Assembly: GCA_015232855.1 (NCBI GenBank)
Contig: JADFYW010000019.1
Location: forward strand, 1 to 48,447
Direction of reading: 5' to 3'
DNA: 48,447 nt
Source: Fibrobacteria bacterium
Lineage (GTDB): Bacteria; Fibrobacterota; Fibrobacteria; UBA11236; JADFYW01
Positions within the stretch are counted from its first letter, which is position 1. Every line of letters starts with the position of its first letter. Below, piece after piece: positions 8,715 through 17,950 of this stretch. The notes under the pieces were generated by a model that saw only the letters and a list, made by a program, of their open reading frames with translations, was not told the origin of the DNA and searched no databases. Made by a program: the position numbers and the translations under genes.

Positions 8715-10640
8715 ATGGCAAAATATGATGAAAGATCAGTTAACCCAGCTTCAAAAGAAGCTATGAAGACGGCTGAGGACAGGGGTGTTGAAACTGCGTG
8801 GGACAGGCATAAGCAACAAACTCCCGTTTGTGGTTTTGGTGAACTTGGCGTTTGTTGTCGTATTTGTGAAATGGGACCTTGTCGGGTAGATCCTTATGGA
8901 AATGGCCCTCAAAAAGGTATATGTGGCGCAGATGCTGACACTATTGCTGCCAGACATCTTATCAGACAAGTGGCAGCGGGTTCTGCCGCACACTCTGATC
9001 ATGGTTATGATATCGCACACACTCTTCTTCTGACAGCCCAAGGGAAAGCCGAAGGATATAAAATTAAAAATCCTGAAAAACTTTTAGCTATTGCAAAAGA
9101 AATTGGTGTTGAAACTAAAAACAGAGAAATTAACGATATTGGTGTTGACGTTGCAGAAAAAGCTCTTGACCAATGGCGTCAGCTTACGGGTGAGCTCACC
9201 TATATGAATACCCGTCCTCCCAAAGACACTATTGACAACTGGCGTAAACATAACCTTATGCCTTCAGGCGTCGAGCATGAAATTGTACAGACTTTGCATC
9301 GTACCCATGAAGGCGTGGATGCAGATTATAAAAATCTGTTGATGCATGCACTCAAAACTTCCATGTCTGATGGCTGGGGTGGTGCCATGATTAGTACAGA
9401 CCTCTCCGATGTTCTGTTTGGCGCTCCTATGCCTGTTCGTTCTAAAGTAAATCTTGGTGTACTTGAGAAAAAGCAGGTTAACATTGTAGTACATGGTCAT
9501 GAACCAACATTATCAGAGATGATTGTTGAAGCTTCAAGAGACCCGGAGATGCTGGAGCTTGCCAAGAAAAACGGAGCAGAAGGCATTGTTGTGGGTGGTA
9601 TCTGCTGTACGGCCAATGAAATTCTCATGCGTCAGGGGTCGCCTGTGGTTGGTAATTTCCTGAGTCAGGAACTTGCGGTCGCTACGGGTTCGGTTGACGC
9701 AATGGTTGTCGATGTACAATGCATTATGCCAGCACTTGCCGAAACAAGCAAAAAGTTCCATACCAAACTTATAACTACTAGCCCAAAGGCTAAAATTTCT
9801 GGAGTTGAACATATTCAATTTGATGAAGCAAAAGCATACTCTATTGCGAAAGAAATTGTTAAGCGCGCAGTTGAAAATTTCCCAAATCGGGGTGATGTAC
9901 TTATCCCTGCCTCAAAAACGGATCTGGTTGCCGGTTTTACTGTTGAGAATACCTTCTGGCATCTCGGTGGTAAATATCGCTCATCATTCAGACCTTTAAA
10001 TGATGGTATTATCGCAGGACGGCTTCGTGGTGTTGCGGCAGTTATTGGCTGTAATACCGTAAAAAAAATCCAGGATAAACATCACCTGGATATGGTTAAG
10101 GAATTACTGGCCAATGATGTACTTGTAGTGCAAACTGGTTGTGGTGCTATTGCCTGTGCAAAAGAAGGATTACTTATTCCCGAAGCCGCAAAAAAATATG
10201 CGGGTAAAGGTCTTCAGGAAATCTGCGAAGCTACTGGCCTGCCACCCGTACTGCATCTTGGTTCTTGTGTGGATAATAGTCGTATTCTGGTTGCCTTGTG
10301 CGAGATGATAAAAGAAGGTGGACTTGGTACCAAGCTTTCCGATTTACCTATTGCTGGTTCCGCTCCTGAGCAGATGTGTGAAAAGGCTATCGCAATTGGT
10401 TTCTACTGTGTCGCATCAGGTGCATTTGTGAATTTCAGCCCAGCTATGAGGGTTCTTGGCAGTGAGAATGTAAACAAATTCCTCACTGAAGAAGTTGAAG
10501 AAATTACCGGTGGTAAATTTAACTGGGAACCAGACCCTGTTGAAGGCGCACGTCGCATGATTGATCATATCGATAAAAACCGGGCCAAACTCAAATTACG
10601 CCCCATGTTGAATCCTCAACCCTATGAACCCAAAGCTTAA
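8715..10640 (+). CDS. acsA: Ni,Fe carbon monoxide dehydrogenase catalytic subunit
   Basis: A 641-aa CODH (CooS/AcsA type) with an AAGGAG ribosome binding site. The N-terminal cysteines C39 and C47 (D-cluster) and C48, C51, C56, C70 (B-cluster) have the spacing known from Carboxydothermus CODH. C-cluster ligand motifs follow: VVHGHEPTLSE (His), GICCTANE, DVQCIMPA, GCNTVKK, TGCGAIACAKEG, LHLGSCVDNSR and GFYCVASGAF. It reduces CO2 to CO for acetyl-CoA synthase (or oxidises CO) in the cytoplasm. The short bacterial form lacks the extra ferredoxin domains of archaeal CdhA. Context (cooC before; ferredoxin and acsB after) identifies it as the CODH of a CODH/ACS complex. Confidence 0.97.
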   Translation: MAKYDERSVNPASKEAMKTAEDRGVETAWDRHKQQTPVCGFGELGVCCRICEMGPCRVDPYGNGPQKGICGADADTIAARHLIRQVAAGSAAHSDHGYDIAHTLLLTAQGKAEGYKIKNPEKLLAIAKEIGVETKNREINDIGVDVAEKALDQWRQLTGELTYMNTRPPKDTIDNWRKHNLMPSGVEHEIVQTLHRTHEGVDADYKNLLMHALKTSMSDGWGGAMISTDLSDVLFGAPMPVRSKVNLGVLEKKQVNIVVHGHEPTLSEMIVEASRDPEMLELAKKNGAEGIVVGGICCTANEILMRQGSPVVGNFLSQELAVATGSVDAMVVDVQCIMPALAETSKKFHTKLITTSPKAKISGVEHIQFDEAKAYSIAKEIVKRAVENFPNRGDVLIPASKTDLVAGFTVENTFWHLGGKYRSSFRPLNDGIIAGRLRGVAAVIGCNTVKKIQDKHHLDMVKELLANDVLVVQTGCGAIACAKEGLLIPEAAKKYAGKGLQEICEATGLPPVLHLGSCVDNSRILVALCEMIKEGGLGTKLSDLPIAGSAPEQMCEKAIAIGFYCVASGAFVNFSPAMRVLGSENVNKFLTEEVEEITGGKFNWEPDPVEGARRMIDHIDKNRAKLKLRPMLNPQPYEPKA

Positions 10641-10681
10641 TTAAACCGGTAACAAGTAACATAGGAACATGTGAGGAAAGA

Positions 10682-11338
10682 ATGAAAAAAGCAATTTATG
10701 TAGATATGGATTTGTGTCTTGGCTGCCGGTCTTGCGAGATTGGTTGTGCTACGGCGCATTCTGAAAGTAAAGTATTAGTAGAAGCAATAAACGAAAAAAA
10801 ATCTTCGTTTTCCCGGATTACCATTGATACCAAAAAGAACGGTGATAAAATTGCTCTTTATTGCAGACATTGTGAAAAGGCCGCATGTATGGATGCCTGC
10901 GGGCCCAAGGCAATTGAACGGGATGCAGAAGGTGCACCTGTTCGCTTGCTGGCAGACAAATGTACCGGAAGTCAATCTTGTATAAAGGCTTGTCATTTCG
11001 GTATTGTTGTCGCAGGTTCTGATGGAAAAACACGGGAGCGCTGTGATCTTTGTACCGACAGAGAAAATGGGCCTGCCTGTGTTGAGTCATGTCCGACAAA
11101 AGCAATTGAGCTCCTGAGTGACGAAGAAGTTAAAGCTAAAATTGATTATGTGGTAGACGATGATACCTGTACCAAGTGTGGATTGTGTTTTAAAAAATGT
11201 CCGTATGATGCAATTACCTGGAAGAAGAAGGAACTTGCTGTTATACACGAAGAAAAATGCGTTCGCTGCGGCCTGTGCACTATTGTTTGTAAGAGCAGCT
11301 CTATCATCAACAAAAAAAAAGTTAACGAAAAAGTTTAA
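10682..11338 (+). CDS. CooF/HycB-like polyferredoxin between CODH and ACS genes
   Basis: A 218-aa iron-sulfur protein with no signal peptide. Cysteine groups in order: CLGCRSCEIGC (C12-C22), CRHCEKAACMDAC, CTGSQSCIKAC, CDLCTDRENGPACVESC, CTKCGLCFKKC and CVRCGLCTIVC. That gives four HycB/CooF-type cluster motifs plus a C-terminal two-cluster ferredoxin, so up to about six 4Fe-4S clusters. Its place between acsA and acsB suggests it is the electron carrier of the CODH, exchanging electrons with the D-cluster. The third group has only three obvious cysteines. I infer the partner from position; no subunit contact can be shown from sequence. Confidence 0.85.
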   Translation: MKKAIYVDMDLCLGCRSCEIGCATAHSESKVLVEAINEKKSSFSRITIDTKKNGDKIALYCRHCEKAACMDACGPKAIERDAEGAPVRLLADKCTGSQSCIKACHFGIVVAGSDGKTRERCDLCTDRENGPACVESCPTKAIELLSDEEVKAKIDYVVDDDTCTKCGLCFKKCPYDAITWKKKELAVIHEEKCVRCGLCTIVCKSSSIINKKKVNEKV

Positions 11339-11370
11339 TAAAAAAAATAATGTTTAAAGGAGTATAAATT

Positions 11371-13590
11371 ATGTCCAAAATTATAGCAACCGCCGCAATT
11401 AGAGGTGCCCATGCAATGGTCAAACGGGCAGAAGAAGACCTTGCGAAGGCAATAGAAGCAAAGGGAAAAGACGCAAAAGTGGAGTATCCCAATACCGCAT
11501 ATTACCTACCTATCATGCTTTTGTTTCTGGGGCAAAAGGTGGAGACCCTCGGAGATTTAGAAGAGTCTTTGACAGAAGCAAAAAAACTGCTTGGTCCTAT
11601 CCCTACAGAGGGACTCTGGCTCCCATATCTGGGTACGACTCTGGATGCTGGTGTGGCCACATTGCTCGCTGAAGAAATCATAGAATCACTAAAGTATGTG
11701 ATGGGACCAAATCCGGTAGATGGTATTTGGCTTGGTTATACAGATGACAGTATTCTCCGGACCCAGGGTATTAAACTGGTTGATGGGCGTATGCCTGGTT
11801 TTGCTGCAATCGTTGGCGCAACCGAGAATAATAAACAGGCTGTTGATATGCTGCTTGATTTGCAAGAAAAAAGTATTCTTGTTTTTATGGCTGGTAATTC
11901 AAATGGCCGTAGTGTTGCCGAACAGGCTGCAGCAGAAGGCGTGGATATGGGCTGGGACAACTACCTGGTACCTTATGGTAAAGAAATTACTTCTGCCATT
12001 CATGCACTTAACTTTGCCGCCCGTTCTGCAATGAGCTTTGGTGGTGTTGAGCCTGGTGATTTTAAAGCTGCCCGTGAAATACTCATGTATAACAAAACAC
12101 GTGTATATGCTTTTGTACTTGCTCTGGGCGGAGACGATAACGCAGAGTCCAAAGAACAAATACTTACTGATGAAAAATACGCAACAGCAGCTGGCGCAAT
12201 TAACTTTGGGTTTCCTGTCATTGCTGATACCAATATTCCTGAGATTCTTCCTACTGGTGTTTGTACCTACGAACATGTTGTTTCTGGTGTAAAAGTAGAA
12301 GATATAGTGAGCAGGGCTATTGAAGTTCGCGGTCTTACCATTAAGGTTGAAAAAGTGCCTATACCCGTACCTTTTGGTGCTGGTTTTGAAGGTGAACGTG
12401 TTCGTAAAGAAGATATGTATGTACAGTTTGGTGGTAAATACACTGATGCTTTTGAATTGGTTCAGATGAAACCCGTTGAACAAATTGAAGATGGCAAAAT
12501 CGAAGTTATTGGCCCTGAAGTAGCCGATATGACCGAAGGGGAAGCTTACCCACTTGGAATTGTGGTTGAGGTTGCGGGTCGTGAATTTCAGGAAGATTTT
12601 GAGACGGTACTCGAAAGACGTGTTCATGAATTTATATCATGTGCTAATGGAATTTTCCATATGGGTCAGCGTAACATCATTTGGGTCCGCATAAGTAAAG
12701 CCACTCAAGCAAAAGGTTTTAAAATTAAAGACTTTGGTGAAATTCTGGTGGCCAAGATGCATGCTGATTTCAGTACCATTGTTGATAGAGTACAGGTTAA
12801 GCTCTATACCGACAAAGCTAAAGCAGCAGAAATGCTTGAAACCGCAAAAGCGGTTTATAGTTTAAGAGATGACAAAATTGGTGGAATGCAGGATGAAGAT
12901 GTAGATGAATTTTATTCTTGCGCACTTTGTCAATCTTATGCTCCTGATCATGTATGTATCGTTACTCCACAACGTCTTGGTCTGTGTGGTGCTTATACAT
13001 ATCTTGATTGTAAAGCATCCTACCAAATAGACAAACATGGCCCGAATGCACCGGTTGCCAAAGGTGAAACGCTTGATGGTAAAAAGGGCGAGTGGTCAAA
13101 TATTAACGAATTCGTAGAATTAAAATCAAATGGTAATCTCACAAAGTTCAAAGCTTATTCTATTATGGAAGATCCTATGACTTCCTGTGGATGTTTTGAA
13201 TGTATTGCTGCCATGGTTCCTGAGGCAAATGGAATCATGATTGTTGATAGAGATTATAGTGGAATGACACCTGTTGGTATGAAGTTTTCTACTCTGGCCG
13301 GCCAGATTGGTGGCGGTACTCAGACACCCGGGTTTTGTGGGATTGGGAAAATCTATATCAGCAGTCAGAAGTTCATTTATGGTGACGGTGGTCACCAAAG
13401 AATCGTATGGATGCCAAAGCAACTAAAAGATGAAGTCGGTGACAGATTAAAAGCTACAATGGAAGCTCAAGGCTACGCTGACTTGTTTGATAAAATTGCT
13501 ACAGAAGAAAATGCGGAAGATCCGGAAAAGCTCGTTGAATTCCTGACAGAAGTTGGGCATCCTGCGCTAACGATGGATTCACTGTTCTAA
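11371..13590 (+). CDS. acsB: CO-methylating acetyl-CoA synthase
   Basis: A 739-aa bacterial ACS, close to the 729 aa of the Moorella enzyme, preceded by AAAGGAG. It condenses CO, a methyl group from the corrinoid protein and CoA into acetyl-CoA. The A-cluster 4Fe-4S ligands are visible as C517, C520, C529 and C539 (SCALC through LGLCG), and the CGC motif that holds the two nickel sites is at 606-608. The N-terminal domain that docks to CODH in bacteria is present, unlike the shorter archaeal CdhC. The reading frame is intact. The gene is followed by a 170-base gap containing a 31-base palindrome before acsC. Confidence 0.97.
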   Translation: MSKIIATAAIRGAHAMVKRAEEDLAKAIEAKGKDAKVEYPNTAYYLPIMLLFLGQKVETLGDLEESLTEAKKLLGPIPTEGLWLPYLGTTLDAGVATLLAEEIIESLKYVMGPNPVDGIWLGYTDDSILRTQGIKLVDGRMPGFAAIVGATENNKQAVDMLLDLQEKSILVFMAGNSNGRSVAEQAAAEGVDMGWDNYLVPYGKEITSAIHALNFAARSAMSFGGVEPGDFKAAREILMYNKTRVYAFVLALGGDDNAESKEQILTDEKYATAAGAINFGFPVIADTNIPEILPTGVCTYEHVVSGVKVEDIVSRAIEVRGLTIKVEKVPIPVPFGAGFEGERVRKEDMYVQFGGKYTDAFELVQMKPVEQIEDGKIEVIGPEVADMTEGEAYPLGIVVEVAGREFQEDFETVLERRVHEFISCANGIFHMGQRNIIWVRISKATQAKGFKIKDFGEILVAKMHADFSTIVDRVQVKLYTDKAKAAEMLETAKAVYSLRDDKIGGMQDEDVDEFYSCALCQSYAPDHVCIVTPQRLGLCGAYTYLDCKASYQIDKHGPNAPVAKGETLDGKKGEWSNINEFVELKSNGNLTKFKAYSIMEDPMTSCGCFECIAAMVPEANGIMIVDRDYSGMTPVGMKFSTLAGQIGGGTQTPGFCGIGKIYISSQKFIYGDGGHQRIVWMPKQLKDEVGDRLKATMEAQGYADLFDKIATEENAEDPEKLVEFLTEVGHPALTMDSLF

Positions 13591-13624
13591 TTCAGAAGGA
13601 ACGTTAAAAACTGTATCGATTGTC

Positions 13625-13655
13625 ATTGCCCGTCCCGCTTAGCGGGACGGGCAAT
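13625..13655. repeat. Perfect 15-bp-arm palindrome between acsB and acsC
   Basis: Arms of 15 bases (ATTGCCCGTCCCGCT and its complement) surround a single T, giving a very stable hairpin in GC-rich sequence unlike the AT-rich surroundings. No U-tract follows it, so it is not a classic intrinsic terminator. It may be a REP-like dispersed element or an RNA hairpin that stabilises or attenuates the acs transcript. Confidence 0.7.
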
Positions 13656-13759
13656 TCCACTAAAACGGTTTTATGAAATATCATATCAATCCCAATAGTG
13701 ACAATCAAAAAAAGTGATGTTTTGCTATTAACGAATACTATTAAAAACAGGAGGAAAAA

Positions 13760-15088
13760 ATGGCCTTAACAGGAATGCAAATTTATAAAAGTCTGCCAAA
13801 GACAAATTGCAAAAAATGTGGTTTCCCTACATGTATGGCTTTTGCTATGCAGGTTGCCGCAAAACAAAAAGCCCTGGCTGATTGCCCGGAAATTTCAGAT
13901 GACGCACAGTCTGCCTTATCTGACGCATCAGCTCCACCCATGAAGCTGGTTAAAATCGGTGCTTCCGGAAAAGAATTTGTGTTTGGGCAAGAGACTGTCA
14001 TGTTCAGGCATGAAGAAAAGTTTCATAATCCAACAGGAGTTGCAGGTAAAATTTCCGCTTCTCTTTCTGATGAAGAAGCTGCTGCTAAAATTGAACAGAT
14101 AAACAAAGCTGTTTTCCAACGTGTTGGTGAAGAATTAAAAGTTTCTTTGTGTGCTGTTGGTGTTGACTGTAGTGATCCTGCTGCCCGTGCAAAAATGGCC
14201 GCAGAAAAAAGTAATGTTCCTCTCATTCTTATGGGAAGTGTGGATTCATTAAAAGCTGCGGTAGAAGCGGTTAAAGATCAGAAACCTCTTATTTATCAAG
14301 CTGATGCATCAAGTATTGATGCTCTTGCAGAGCTTGCAGCAGCGACTAAAGCTCCTCTTGCTGTTACAGCGGGTAGTTTGGAAGAATTGGCTGATCTTAC
14401 TAAAAAGGCCAAAGACAAAGGTGTTGAAGAAATGGTACTCAGTTTTAATACTGAAAAACCAGGTGATACTCTTAGAACGCTTACCATTGCTCGCAGAGCG
14501 GCTCTGAAAAAAAGCTGTCGTGAACTTGGATTCCCAGCCATAGTTGATATTAATGGTGCTACTCCTGAAGTCGAAGGCGCTCTGGCCAATACCTTTGCCG
14601 CTAAATATGCAGGTATTTTATTGGTTAACAGTGTTGAACCTTGTCAGTTACTTCCTCTGCTTACTACGATTCAAAATATCTATACTGATCCACAGAAACC
14701 AAACACTGTAGAAACAAAGCTCTATGAAGTTGGACAACCTGACGAAAATTCTCCGGTATTTTTTACCACGAATTTTTCTCTTACGTATTTCAGTGTTGAG
14801 GGTGAAGTTGAACGCAGTAAGATACCAGCATACATCTGTGTTGTAGATACAGAAGGACTTGGAGTTTTAAATGCTTATGCAGGTGACAAAATAAGCGCTG
14901 AAAAAGTTGTGAAAACTCTCCAGGAACAGGGTGTTGCCGATAAGGTTAAACATCGGAAGTTAATAATTCCCGGGTATTTACCGATATTCAGAGCTGAGAT
15001 CGAAGAAACTTCTGAGTGGAAAGAAGTTATCATTGGGCCTGAGTTGGCTTCCAAAATCCCTGCCTTTTTAGCTGAGAATTGGAAGTAA
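13760..15088 (+). CDS. acsC: Corrinoid iron-sulfur protein large subunit
   Basis: A 442-aa protein with a strong AGGAGG site. The N-terminal 4Fe-4S domain has C17, C20, C25 and C42 (NCKKCGFPTCMAFAM through DCPE), as in AcsC/CdhE. A TIM-barrel region and a C-terminal B12-binding domain follow. With AcsD it carries the methyl group on cobalt between methyl-THF (via AcsE) and the A-cluster of AcsB. It is separated from AcsD here by the activator gene and a second CooC gene, an order common in acetogens. The reading frame is intact and the length is normal. Confidence 0.96.
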   Translation: MALTGMQIYKSLPKTNCKKCGFPTCMAFAMQVAAKQKALADCPEISDDAQSALSDASAPPMKLVKIGASGKEFVFGQETVMFRHEEKFHNPTGVAGKISASLSDEEAAAKIEQINKAVFQRVGEELKVSLCAVGVDCSDPAARAKMAAEKSNVPLILMGSVDSLKAAVEAVKDQKPLIYQADASSIDALAELAAATKAPLAVTAGSLEELADLTKKAKDKGVEEMVLSFNTEKPGDTLRTLTIARRAALKKSCRELGFPAIVDINGATPEVEGALANTFAAKYAGILLVNSVEPCQLLPLLTTIQNIYTDPQKPNTVETKLYEVGQPDENSPVFFTTNFSLTYFSVEGEVERSKIPAYICVVDTEGLGVLNAYAGDKISAEKVVKTLQEQGVADKVKHRKLIIPGYLPIFRAEIEETSEWKEVIIGPELASKIPAFLAENWK

Positions 15089-15091
15089 GTA

Positions 15092-16972
15092 TTGACGAAA
15101 CCTTCATGCAAGGTAACTTTTTTACCACAACATAAAGTTGTTGATGTAGAGATCGGAACCCCTGTTCTGGAAGCAGCTTCCAGGGCAGGTTTTCGTGTTA
15201 AGAGTCTTTGCGGAGGAGAGGGGACCTGTAAAGGTTGTAAAATGGTAATTAAGAAAGGGAAAATATCCGGAGGTGTTTCGGGAATTCTTCGTCAATCAGA
15301 GATTGACACGGGGGTAATCCTTTCTTGTCTGGCCTCTGTCGATAGTGATGTAGAAATAGAAATCCCCTCTAAAACACTTTTTAATAAAGATGCTATTACC
15401 GGGAAAGCTATTGATAGCTTTTCGGGTTCTGAATTGGATATACCTGAAGTTTCTTTTAATCCGTTTCCTGTGATTCAAAAAGTTTATTTGGAATTAGATT
15501 TACCTTCTCTGGCCAGTAACATGGCTGATCATCAGAGGATTTGTGCGGCTATAAAAGAAAAACTGGGCTTTTCATCAATACATACCAGTCTCAACACTAT
15601 CAGGTCTCTTCCAGAACTTTTACGTGAAAATAAATATTGTATAACGGCAACCATAGGCGCAAATTGCAGCGCTGCGGAATTACTGTACGTTGAAGCAGGG
15701 AATACGGAAAAAGAAAATTACGCTATTGTTGTTGATATGGGAACCACGACTATAGTTGCTCATTTGGTTGACCTTTGTTCTTTTCAAACCATGAGAGCAC
15801 AGGCCTGTTTTAATGGACAAGCCAAATTCGGTCGTGAAGTTACGGCCAGAATGATAGCTGCTGAAAAATCAGGTGATGAACAATTGCATACCACCCTGAT
15901 TTCTGATTTGAATAATCTGATTTCAGGACTACTGGAATCTTCAGATATTTCAAAGAACCAGGTGAATGCCATAGTTTGTGCGGGTAATACCCCTATGGTC
16001 CATTTTTTACTCAATATTCCTACAAGAAATATACGCCGGACACCTTATATACCCACGTCTGTAGAACCTTCTCCCGTTCGGGCCTCTGAACTTGGGTTGG
16101 AAATTAATGAGCGAGGTTTGTTATATGCTCTTCCGGGTATTAGTGGATGGGTTGGTAGTGATCTTACCGCGGGTATTTTAGCTACAGAAATGTATAAAGG
16201 CGATGACATTGCTCTTCTCGTCGATATTGGTACAAATGGAGAAATCATAGTAGGAAATAAAGACTGGCTTATGTCTTGTTCTGCTTCAGCAGGCCCCAGT
16301 CTGGAAGGCTCCAGTGTAGAATGCGGTATGCGTGCAGAAGATGGTGCTATTGAGAAGGTTTTTGCAGAGAATGGTGAAATTAAATATGAAACCATAAATA
16401 ATGCAGCTCCTGAAGGCTTTTGTGGTTCTGGTATTATTGATATCATTAGTGTTTTGTTACAATTAAAAATAGTGAATCGTTCAGGTAAGTTTATTGATGA
16501 TGCCTCTCCGCACATAAGTGAAAGAGATGGCATAAAAGCCTATACTCTTGTGTCAAAAGAAGAGTCTGGCAGCAAAGAAGACATTTATATATCAGAAGCT
16601 GATATTGAAAACCTGATTACCGCAAAAGCCGCTATATTTGCCGCCATGAAAATTTTACTCGATAGACTTGATATGACTTTTGATGATGTCGCTACATTTT
16701 ATCTGGCAGGAGCCTTTGGGAAACATATAAATATAGATAACGCAGTTACTATCGGACTTATCCCCAATATCCCTCGGGAGCGGGTTAAGTTTGTGGGGAA
16801 TACCTCTTTAATGGGTTCGAAAATAGCAACGTTATACCGGGAAGGGTTTGAAAAAATAAAAGAAATAGAAGAAAATACGACCTATTATGATTTAATGGGC
16901 GCAGATGATTACGTTGAGGAATTTCAGAAAGCGATGTTCCTGCCACATACCGATATTGAAATATTTGAATAA
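15092..16972 (+). CDS. acsV: RACo, reductive activator of the corrinoid iron-sulfur protein
   Basis: A 626-aa protein starting at TTG, 3 bases after the acsC stop. The N-terminal 2Fe-2S ferredoxin domain has C40, C46, C49 and C79 (SLCGGEGTCKGCK through SCLA). A linker and an ASKHA-type ATPase domain follow (VVDMGTTTIVAHL, LLVDIGTNGEIIVGN, YLAGAFGKHINI). RACo uses ATP to push an electron uphill and return inactive Co(II) corrinoid protein to Co(I). Its position directly after acsC, one of its substrates, supports this. The TTG start is chosen because the next in-frame ATG lies well inside the ferredoxin domain (K50-M51) and would delete cluster ligands. Confidence 0.94.
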   Translation: MTKPSCKVTFLPQHKVVDVEIGTPVLEAASRAGFRVKSLCGGEGTCKGCKMVIKKGKISGGVSGILRQSEIDTGVILSCLASVDSDVEIEIPSKTLFNKDAITGKAIDSFSGSELDIPEVSFNPFPVIQKVYLELDLPSLASNMADHQRICAAIKEKLGFSSIHTSLNTIRSLPELLRENKYCITATIGANCSAAELLYVEAGNTEKENYAIVVDMGTTTIVAHLVDLCSFQTMRAQACFNGQAKFGREVTARMIAAEKSGDEQLHTTLISDLNNLISGLLESSDISKNQVNAIVCAGNTPMVHFLLNIPTRNIRRTPYIPTSVEPSPVRASELGLEINERGLLYALPGISGWVGSDLTAGILATEMYKGDDIALLVDIGTNGEIIVGNKDWLMSCSASAGPSLEGSSVECGMRAEDGAIEKVFAENGEIKYETINNAAPEGFCGSGIIDIISVLLQLKIVNRSGKFIDDASPHISERDGIKAYTLVSKEESGSKEDIYISEADIENLITAKAAIFAAMKILLDRLDMTFDDVATFYLAGAFGKHINIDNAVTIGLIPNIPRERVKFVGNTSLMGSKIATLYREGFEKIKEIEENTTYYDLMGADDYVEEFQKAMFLPHTDIEIFE

Positions 16973-16984
16973 ATTGCAAAAAGG

Positions 16985-17173
16985 AAATCCTAAATACTAA
17001 TATCAAAATACTAAACAATATTTAATAATGAAATTCAAAAACAAAAAGACTATGCAAGAAACACCAGGTATATACAACAACAGGCTTTACACATCTTCTT
17101 TTATAAAGACGGGGCTGTGTAGTTTTTGATATTTGAATTTGTTTAGAATTTAGGATTTAGATATTAGAATTTT
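16985..17173. mobile_element. Gene-less inverted-repeat element related to the 5044-5721 insert
   Basis: The 227-base gap between the RACo gene and the second cooC is flanked by imperfect inverted repeats made of the same units (TCCTAAATACTAATATC on the left; TTTAGGATTTAGATATTAG at 17149-17167 on the right). The right end matches the right end of the four-helix-bundle insert over about 20 bases. No gene lies inside. It looks like a short non-autonomous or deleted copy of that element. Confidence 0.55.
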
Positions 17174-17199
17174 CAGTAGTTATTAAAAAGGAAAAATGA

Positions 17200-17949
17200 A
17201 TGGCAAAAACTATAGCAGTTGCTGGTAAAGGCGGCACAGGTAAAACAACTCTTGTTTCTTTAATTGTTGATTATCTTGTCCAAAAAAAGCAGGGACCTAT
17301 TCTCGCTATTGACGCGGATCCGGATTCTAATCTGGGGACCCTATTGGGTTTTAAAAAGGTTAAGACCGTAGGAGAATTACGGGATGAAGTTTTAAAAGAA
17401 ATGAAGGACTTTCCCGCAGGGATGACAAAAGCCAGTTATATGGAAGCCGGTCTTCATGAGATAATTGAAGAGGCTGATGGATTTGATCTTCTTACTATGG
17501 GCAGGGGAGAGGGGCCTGGCTGTTATTGTTATCTCAACAATCTTATCCGTAAATTTAGCGAAGATTTAACCCCTTCGTATAAATGGGTGGTGATAGATAA
17601 TGAAGCTGGGCTGGAACATATTAATAGAAGGACGAGTTCTAACGTAGATATTTTGATGGTAGTGGTGAATAACAATCCCATTTCAATAAATACTGCAAGG
17701 TCTGTAGACCAGATTACCAAATCACTTAAAAACAAAATTTACAAGAAATACCTGGTTACCAACCAGATTAAAGAAGGCCGGAAAGAAGTAATTCAACAAC
17801 TGGCTGAAGAAACCGGGATGGAGTATGTTTGCGACATTCCTAGCGATGATATTTTAGAGGAGACCATTTTTAACGGGGGTTCTCTCCGTGGATTGGATTC
17901 TCCTGCTAAGGAAGGTATCTTTTCACTGATGGAAAAAATAGGAGGTTAA
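17200..17949 (+). CDS. cooC: Second CooC/AcsF-type maturation ATPase
   Basis: A 249-aa MinD-like P-loop ATPase: deviant Walker A GKGGTGKT (about 9-16), switch DADPDSN, and a CxC pair C108/C110 in GPGCYCYLNN. It is a paralogue of the ATPase at 7890 but clearly divergent, including the sequence around CxC (GCYCY rather than GCVCPEN). In acetogens one such protein (AcsF) promotes nickel loading of ACS while another serves CODH. Its position directly before acsD (1-base gap) and in the ACS half of the cluster favours ACS maturation, but this is inference. The ribosome binding site AAAGGA lies just past the upstream repeat element. Confidence 0.9.
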   Translation: MAKTIAVAGKGGTGKTTLVSLIVDYLVQKKQGPILAIDADPDSNLGTLLGFKKVKTVGELRDEVLKEMKDFPAGMTKASYMEAGLHEIIEEADGFDLLTMGRGEGPGCYCYLNNLIRKFSEDLTPSYKWVVIDNEAGLEHINRRTSSNVDILMVVVNNNPISINTARSVDQITKSLKNKIYKKYLVTNQIKEGRKEVIQQLAEETGMEYVCDIPSDDILEETIFNGGSLRGLDSPAKEGIFSLMEKIGG

Positions 17950-17950
17950 T

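Noticed and set aside
11899..12627. 242-codon - strand frame inside acsB
   Set aside because: Long but antisense to the well-conserved acsB; composition is Phe/Asn-rich, typical of an antisense shadow.
13625..13655. Intrinsic terminator after acsB
   Set aside because: The hairpin is strong, but no T run follows on either strand and acsC continues the same pathway; listed as a repeat instead.
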